In this document: piece by piece, positions 56,406-64,000 of the stretch
Position numbering within the stretch: position 1 is the stretch's first letter
Layout of the letters: each line of letters starts with the position of its first letter
Source: Saxidomus purpurata
Taxonomy: Eukaryota > Mollusca > Bivalvia > Venerida > Veneridae
Assembly: GCA_022818135.1 (NCBI GenBank)
Contig: JAFMSR010000010.1
Span: forward strand, 8,913,688 to 8,977,687
Direction: 5' to 3'
DNA: 64,000 nt
Notes under the pieces: generated by a model
The model's database searches: none
What the model saw: only the letters and a program-made list of their open reading frames with translations
Told to the model about the DNA's origin: nothing
Made by a program: the position numbers and the translations under genes

Positions 56406-59400
56406 ATATCTAAACTATCTAAATGAAGGCAGTCAATAAACTAAGTGCTTAAAAATGAAACAACATCAAAAACAGTTATATGTAAAATCAATACGATTTA
56501 TTGTCCAATTATTGTATGAAACGTTATTTCTGGATTAATGAAGCTATTAAAATCTTTCCAGACATGATTTTATGTAATAATGGGAAAACAAGACACTAGA
56601 CAGCTTTGAGTTTGGTGTTACTACTACCTGTATATTTTCTCTTGGGTTTCACATCAGTATTATTCACAATGTCACTTGTAAAGTACAGTCTAACCTCAAC
56701 TCTATCAACTATAATCAAATCCAAACTCACTGACACCGTAGAGAACATTAAGTTTATAACCGAAGCGAATTCTGTTGAAACCATTGTTGAAGAATTCTTT
56801 GTCTTCCGTGTTTAAGACTTACGTCATGCAAGTGTTTTTGCATTACTCCAGTAGTATCTTAAGTCAAATCTAAAGTTTTCCTTAAAATTTGCAATTTCCT
56901 TAAGAAGATCATTTAAACAGGAGAGTACGTACTGCAACATATTGAAATTTATTATATCACCAATTAATATAATTTATTACGATGGTGTAAGTATACACAT
57001 TCATTGACTTTTGGCCGGGAAATTTATAATCATTAAAACTTTTGGACTTAAGTTACAATATTTAAGAATTCACTTAGATGGTATAATAATACGACCCTGG
57101 TCGTAAAACATTGTTTTTTTAGCGTACTGTCGTACTGAAGAAAATTGTCCACAAGCGTTTAAAACAATTCTTTATATCTTAAATGCATTCCTTGATTGCC
57201 CCAACAGGGTTTTTTCCTGCGTTTTTAAGAAGATTGTCACATACTCTGTGCATCGTATTATGGAGGTGGTAATTTTAGATACATACTTTGTGTCCTATTT
57301 GTCGTTCCTCTCAGTTCATATTTTCTCGGCAGAAAATTCCAAAAACAGTATACAATATCATATTAGGATTTTATTTCAGAAAAAAGTTTTTGTTCTTTGC
57401 TCTTTATGTAAATTACACTCATGATTGATATATAAAGCTGAGAGGGTTGAAAAGTTTACAGCTTCAAAGCAACTATGATTTATGACTTACTTATTGTCTA
57501 GCATTCATGATTTTGCTACCAATGTAAAATGGTGTTGTAAAAGTTATTTTCAAACTTCTTAAAATACAATTAAAGTTGTTAATAATATTTTATTCATAGT
57601 GATGGTGCCACTCGAGATTACCAAACCAAAATTTGAATGTTGTTCTTTGAGAAGAACAAAGGGAGTTTTGTACACAGCTTATTGTATGCAATAATTCATT
57701 TCATATGGCGGTTTTATTGTTGTTATTTTGTAATTAGTGAACATGGTGCTCGTTCAGGATGCAAATTACGATGATCGTATCTTGCATACGCGATTAAATA
57801 CATTTGGCAGAAGAACCTGAATTTGTGCACTTGTACAAACAAAATTGATTTAGACATACATGTACTTCTCAGGTCAGTTCTTTGCTCTGAGGCGTAGAAA
57901 TTACGGAGTATGGATATTGTGTTTGTATGCTAGACAATTGCGGTGTAGTTTTATGTACAATGCAAAAAATGGACTTTGCTGTTCACACACAAAATGAATT
58001 AAAACCATCGTCGCAGCGCACTCATTGCTAAAATTAATATAGAACATAAAAGACCATCACCATTTTGTAAACTGTGAAAACACTATGAAATATACATTTG
58101 CTGTCCTAACGGTTTTAAAAAGTTTACTATCTTGTCTTTACAAATGTGTTGATGACTTCAACGTGTGTTGAAAATAAAATAGTCTATTTGAGTGATTTTG
58201 TAAGTACACCTGTACTTTTATATAAAACGAAGAAGAAATACGCTATATTTTACTGACGAGGATCATATTTAAAGTTTTTGTTCTTGTGCAAACGGATTCT
58301 TTATGCACAATAGTTAAGCTTTTGAAAAACATATATCTTATAAATTTCCTTTGAAGATGAAATAGTCTGTTTGCAAATTGTTTTCAGTGAGTAAAAATAT
58401 TTCATATCGCTCAGAAACTGTCGAACAGTTCCGATTTTTTTGGTAATCTTCGGGAAATCTTACGAAGAGATGCAGACAGCAGATGAATTTATGAAGCTGC
58501 TCTGTTTATTTATGTAAGAAAGATACATAAAATGTAAAAAAAATAAGATCAAGTGCAGACTGACTATTTAAGCAGAAAGCGAAGAATATATAACATGAAA
58601 TATAATAACATTTAACATAGAAATACCAAAGAGGCGGCGTGCAGCGATTAATCTGAAATATGTAAAGACAATTATGTTTAAAGGTCTGTAAAACAAATGA
58701 TCAAACAATTTTCATGAAAGCTCACACGAGGGTTCGTCGAACAGTCTGAATAGACCTGATACCAGTAAACAAATGCAGAAAATACAAAATAATTTGAATT
58801 TGGGAGCACTGTGATACAGAATTGGTCAAGAGCCGATCTACAATATTCAAAGATACCGATTTCTTCCTTTATGATCTTCCGAAAGAAAATTCGTGCACTA
58901 GTAATGCAAAAGTAAATATTACAGACGCTTGTGCATTGCAGGTGCTATTTCAAGGTCTATGAAACGCTTTCAATCCACTATTCAATATAAGCAGAACAGT
59001 AGCATTGCATGAAGCAAATGTAGGGGTCTTTCTTAGCCTATAAATCTTAACGTGAACAGAAAACGACGTCGCCTTTTTGGGTTTCCTAACAGAATATCTC
59101 GCTTGTGTATTACTACATATACTCAGCAAACGAATACATTATTATAGTCATACCTTAGATCTATTTTCAAAACGCATGACACTGTTTCGTTTTCAGAAAC
59201 TTACTCAAACGAGATTCGAATTATTGACAATTTTGAGAAGAATTGAAAATAACGTATTGAATAAATGTTCGTCAAAGGGTTGTATCACCTACTTCCAAAA
59301 TGATTGTGTCTTAATATAAAATTTGTGTTAAGATTAATGGTAAACAAATGTTTATTTGTTCGTTTATGTAATTTTATTACAGAAAGTAGTCCGAGACAAC

Positions 59401-59548
59401 TTTTAGTTGATTCTTACGCCGATTACAGGAACAACTGGTCTAAGATGGAATTAAAACGCTTTATTGTTGTTGGAGTTTGCAAACAGATGAACTAACGATT
59501 TTACGGATTTGACGATTTTAAACGAATTGGTGACGATTTCAGTATTTG
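56406..59548. other. Intergenic region, nothing recognised
   Basis: AT-rich. Overlapping ORFs on both strands at 56596-56815 and an 80-codon ORF at 59077-59319 show no recognisable domain or splice context. Confidence 0.5.
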
Positions 59549-60570
59549 CAAAGGGGGCTGGTACATGACAACAAAAAAAATATCTCATGCTATATATAGA
59601 CAAGGGTTTCAGCTCCAAAATCTCAAAATTAACCCTCGTCACACTTTTTCTATCATAAATTAAAACATCCCTGCTCGATTTCAGTAAACAACCACGCTAC
59701 TTGCAGCTAAATGAATACTCTACAGCAACATATAGTTCGATTATAAATATTTTGAAACGATTTTCCGCAATCGAACTGCAAACGGGACGAATTTGTGTCA
59801 AAACCGTATGTAGGAAATCTTCCGGTAACACTCGTATCCACGAGTGAAAAGGCCATTATAGAGCGAGTGCGATCAATCTAGCGGTTTACAGTGTTGGAGA
59901 AATATTCTATTTTGTGCTCAATGCCAGTAATCCTCATATATACTGTCGCACAGGCATGATGCCGACGATATTTTGCATTCCGTTTACTTTTCTCATACGG
60001 GCTGCCATTAAACGATACGTGACTAATTTTGTACACTGCAATTTGATTGGTAACTGGAACCAAAATCGACCAATCAAATTGCAATTTACAAAATTGGTTA
60101 CATGACGTTTAATGGCAGCCCGCATAAGAAAAGTTAACGGAATGCAAAATATCGTCGGCAACAGGTCTCTGCGACAGTATATATGAGGATTACTGGCACT
60201 GAGCACAAAATAAAATATTTCTCCAACACTGTAAACCGCTAGATTGATCGCACTCGCTCTATAATGGCCTTTTCACTCGTGGATACGCGTGTTACCGGAA
60301 GATTTCCTACATACGGTTTTGACACAAATTCGTCCCGTTTGCAGTTCGATTGCGGAAAATCGTTTCAAAATATTTATAATCGAACTATATGTTGCTGTAG
60401 AGTATTCATTTAGCTGCAAGTAGCGTGGTTGTTTACTGAAATCGAGCAGGGATGTTTTAATTTATGATAGAAAAAGTGTGACGAAGGTTAATTTTGAGAT
60501 TTTAGAGCTGAAACCCTTGTCTATATATAGTATAAGATATTTTTTTGTTGCCATGTACCAGCCCCCTTTG
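59549..60570. mobile_element. hAT-like foldback element, 1,022 bp near-complete palindrome
   Basis: Left end CAAAGGGGGCTGGTACATG and right end CATGTACCAGCCCCCTTTG are perfect inverted repeats. The two 511-bp halves are near-complementary over their whole length, meeting near 60059. An 8-bp direct repeat AGTATTTG flanks it (59541-59548 and 60571-60578), the target duplication size of hAT-superfamily transposons. ORFs inside (59878-60206) simply mirror one another across the axis. No transposase. Confidence 0.92.
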
Positions 60571-60578
60571 AGTATTTG

Positions 60579-63500
60579 ACGCCATAAGTCCATAGTGATT
60601 AACTTTTTTAATCGGAACTTTTATTGTATGTGCCTCCAACATATTGTCAGATCATTGTTGCAATATGATCGATGTCTTGTTTTTTGTTTACATCAAAGCA
60701 ATGTTAACTATGAAATAATATGTGATATCGTCGAATATAAATATATGTTCGAAACGCAGAAAAGTCTCAATTACTTAAAATATGTTATCTGCAGATAACA
60801 GTCAACCTGAAAGAATTCGTTTAGAGATGATGTTGACAGCTATGTGCTTGACCTTTCAAGTATTTGTTTACGAAGTTGTCTCCCCATGATTAAAACGTAA
60901 TTTATCGGATAGTGTCAATCAACGATTCTGTCAAAATGAACATAGTTATTACAGTAAATAAAAACTTGCAACGTAAAGCTAGACTTAACTTTGATCAGAT
61001 TGACAAACAGACGTTTTTATAAGCTGAGCAATGAAATGAAAACGTTTTCTGGAATTTAAAAAAAACAACAACAAGGCATAAATTAAAGATGCTTTTACAT
61101 ACTTTGACGACTTTCGCTCTGATAATTATCCAGAGGATATATGTGAGATGCGATAGTTCCCTTAACTCTCCCATTGTTTGATAAAATATCTAATGTAGGT
61201 TATATTCCTGGATTCAGAGTAAGAACGAGAACGGGAGATATTTTTGTATTACTTGACCTTATTAAACATATTGTTATGTGGAACACAGAAATATGCTGTG
61301 CATTTATAGAGTTAACAATGTCTTTTATCATTTGTGTCGAGGCAAATTTTGGTTTAAGGCGATTAATCTGGGATAAAGGGGTAATGCAACTAATAGTGTT
61401 CGCTCTATATAAGATGAGAGTAAAATCTAGGTTAAAACATATAAATAAGTTAGGTAATACTCTGAGTAGGACAATGTAAATGCCTATTTCCACTGCTTTT
61501 CTTGCTGTTCTTAATTAAATGATAGCTCAATTTGTCGGTATTTTCATGATAAAACTTCGTTAGATAAGTCAATCTAAAACTTTCAGGGGGTGTTTAACTT
61601 TTTTCTCCTGTATATATTTTCTACCAACTTATTTGGCTGGGTTATTTACTTTGTGGAACATCTATTTCGTTTTTGTAAATTATATGCTGCTTTTACCATA
61701 TTCTAAAAAATGTGGTATTGATGGATTTTTACCTCATTGGTATATGACCTTCAGGTTTGAAAGAAATAAACTCTTTGAATCTTGAAATCTTTGTATAAGT
61801 CTAGTCAGCGATCCTATTTTCCTCTCATGTATGTTTAATTTCAGTGATTTCTCTGCTTTTGAACAAACGGATCTATTATTTTCAGTGAGGTACATTTGTA
61901 GCTTTAAGCATGAAGTTCATAGTCAATCCTTGTCCGTCGTTAGCCATAGATAGATTTTACCAAAAACATTTCCTCACTTAAAGCGCCATCGAAAGTTCAT
62001 GTTTCTTCGCTGACCCACGATATTCCTTTAAGTAACTTGGAAATTATCCACCAAGAATGAATGTCTTAATATTTAATTAATTACTATTTGCAGGGATACA
62101 ATGTATAATATTGTATTGTATGATAAAATCATACCGGGGTTGCAGCCTCTCTATTTCAGTTAGAATGGCCTGTTTAAATTAAGGATACTGCATATCACTC
62201 CAAATATAGTAAAGGTGCTCAAATACAACGATGTTACGGTATCATCACTGAGATACTACTAAGAAACCGCAACAGTCAAGCTATGTAAACTTGGAGGCAG
62301 CATTTCAAAATATAATATGTTTTTCCTATACAAAAATTAGGCTTTTAAATCCTCAGTGCTGTTCATTCTTGCTCACCGGTGGGCTTTAATTCGACATCCC
62401 TTATCAACCCCGAGATGGCCGAGTGGAAACTTTCTATACATTGTACATCTGCTTGAGACTGAACAATATTGTGTTGAAGACAACGCTTTCATTCAAGTGA
62501 AAAGAGTTTTCTTACATTGCTGTTAAAACAATTTTTCAAAAACTGTTACTTATCACGAATGGGACGTTGACTTTCCCATGACATTTTCCAATAAGGTTCA
62601 CATAACTTGTTCATCCTATGTTGATGCTTGCTTTTCCAAAACTTTCCGTTTTTAAGGATCTCGGTGTATTGATTATAAAACCAGGTACATGTACTTTGTA
62701 CAATGTATACATTGCATATGTATATAAAAGAACAGAAATGTTAGAGGCTGGCTTTTATTGCGTGTCATAATTGTTCTGCTTTTAATCGTGTTGCAGTCAT
62801 GTTAATCATTAATACACAATCTGCTATCTAAATGTACCAATATTGACATTTAGTACAGGCTCTTTTACAACGTAACTAAATGTAAATCAGCTCTATATGT
62901 GCACAAATATCAATCTTGCATGCAGGATTTCTATTAATTTCTCAAATTTTCAAGTTGAATGATGCAGGATATCAACAATGATGCATTTAAAATTCTGAAA
63001 TTTGCAAACATTTAATTAACCTCGCGGACCACTTCAAACATAAAATGGCATAAAGTTGACAAGGCGAAAATATCCTACAGTACTCAATCAGCTATAGCCC
63101 GCACGTAGTGCACATTATCTTTGTCATCAAGAACATATTTTATTTTAATACCGTTTCCGTATTAGCAAATTATACTGAACGAAAGCTGAATAACGATCTG
63201 TAGGGAAGTCATTTGTATTGATTTCAGTATAGCGCAAATGTCTATCCAAGCCAGACATACCCTCCGTGTAACTTGCATGACAAACTGTTGTCGTTTTCAT
63301 ATGTATCTAGTCTGTTTAAAGAAAAAGTAAAGCATTTTTAATATTTTGAAGGCATCTTGTCCATTTTAAAGTACTTTTACACTTGCTATTGTGTTTCCCA
63401 AAGCAATTTTGTCTAACACTGGCGTAAAGCTATTACATTTCAATGATTCCTAGTATCAACTTACTTTGTTATTGAAGATACCGTGTTAATTTGTTAAGAC

Positions 63501-64000
63501 ATTTTCGTTATAAATTCGTGTGTCATATAGTTCTTAACTGATGATAAATATGCAAAGAAAGTCAGCACTGAAAAGTCAACAAATTGTACATCCAAACTCA
63601 AACGTTTATGTTGAGTATGAAACCCGCATGCTATACCTTCTTCGAAGATTTATTAAAATATTAAAGTTTATTTGGTCTCACTTTTAAGTTTAATTCATTT
63701 ATTGGGCATTTGTTGAAAGGTATACAAGTAAATATCTATCCAATTTTTATCAATTTATCGCAAGTACCCAACGTATTGTGTAATATCATGGCATTGACCA
63801 TTACTGTAAGTGTTTAGATGGACATTTTGTGGTTGGTTGTGTTTTTTGAGGAAAGAGTGTTTCATATATTTCAAATGTAATCAAACGGAATCTTTTCCCT
63901 TTTTATGTAACTGTAAAGTTTTCGAAAGAATTATATTGAAAAGGCGGGATGTTCCTCTCAGTGGCTTCAGATTTTGCCCGGCTTGTAGGTAAAACACAGT
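60579..64000. other. Intergenic region, no gene recognised
   Basis: ORFs of about 100 codons on both strands at 61174-61493 overlap and have no recognisable domain. A tRNA-like start (CCGAGATGGCCGAGTGG near 62409) is not followed by a tRNA body. Nothing else supported. Confidence 0.5.

Noticed and set aside
56596..56815. Overlapping plus and minus ORFs of 62-69 codons
   Set aside because: Both strands are open over the same bases and neither shows a domain, signal for secretion with follow-up motif, or conservation evidence.
59878..60206. Three ORFs of 63-90 codons on both strands
   Set aside because: They mirror each other across the axis of the palindromic hAT-like element and have no domain.
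61174..61493. Overlapping ORFs of about 100 codons on both strands
   Set aside because: No recognisable domain, splice context or codon bias; mutual overlap suggests chance openness.
62405..62480. tRNA-Ser/Leu-like start CGAGATGGCCGAGTGG
   Set aside because: No anticodon arm or T-arm with GGTTCGAATCC follows at tRNA distance, and the acceptor stem cannot close.

Overview
The window looks like nuclear DNA of a bivalve mollusc, probably a heterodont clam. It is AT-rich and intron-rich. It carries secreted multidomain genes of bivalve type (PAN, sushi and fibrinogen-like domains; a poly-aspartate, biomineral-type protein) and is full of SINE and LINE remnants, MITE-like inverted repeats and tandem repeats. 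The species assignment is inference. No rRNA, intact tRNA, CRISPR array or bacterial-type operon is visible. All convincing multi-exon genes are on the minus strand.

Layout. 1-5.2 kb: non-coding DNA, a tRNA-derived SINE and a decayed Tx1/L1-type LINE. 5.97-17.88 kb: a complete six-exon minus-strand gene whose exons join in frame into a 506-residue secreted protein (signal peptide, PAN/Apple, short Cys-rich module, three sushi domains, fibrinogen-related domain). Its introns hold a tandem duplication that copied a sushi exon, a LINE 3' end nested in a dispersed repeat, a 1.33-kb DNA transposon, and a 77-codon plus-strand ORF that resembles a secreted cyclic-peptide precursor. 19.2-19.8 kb: a 21-bp minisatellite that reads as a heptapeptide repeat. 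23.4-27.7 kb: a decayed second copy of the PAN-sushi-fibrinogen gene.

29.75-54.5 kb: a direct tandem segmental duplication (unit A about 29.75-42.17 kb, unit B about 42.18-54.54 kb). Each unit has a three-exon minus-strand gene for a secreted amphoteric protein: signal peptide, basic Pro/Arg/His-rich region, poly-Asp region, helical C-terminal region. The A copy encodes 858 residues with four repeat modules and a large DDDDS tract; the B copy encodes 403 residues with one module. Signal peptide, splice phases and a TATA box are kept in both, so both look functional, with a likely role in shell matrix or calcium binding. The units differ by insertions: a 519-bp TA-flanked element and A/C-rich inserts in A; a 171-bp tandem array, a hairpin element and a 1.5-kb DNA transposon in B.

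54.5-64 kb: gene-poor, with one SINE (56.1 kb) and a 1,022-bp almost fully palindromic hAT-like foldback element with a perfect 8-bp target duplication (59.55-60.57 kb).

The two gene groups have no obvious shared pathway. One is a lectin-like recognition protein family, the other an acidic secreted matrix family; both show local duplication followed by divergence. All calls come from reading the sequence; no search was run.
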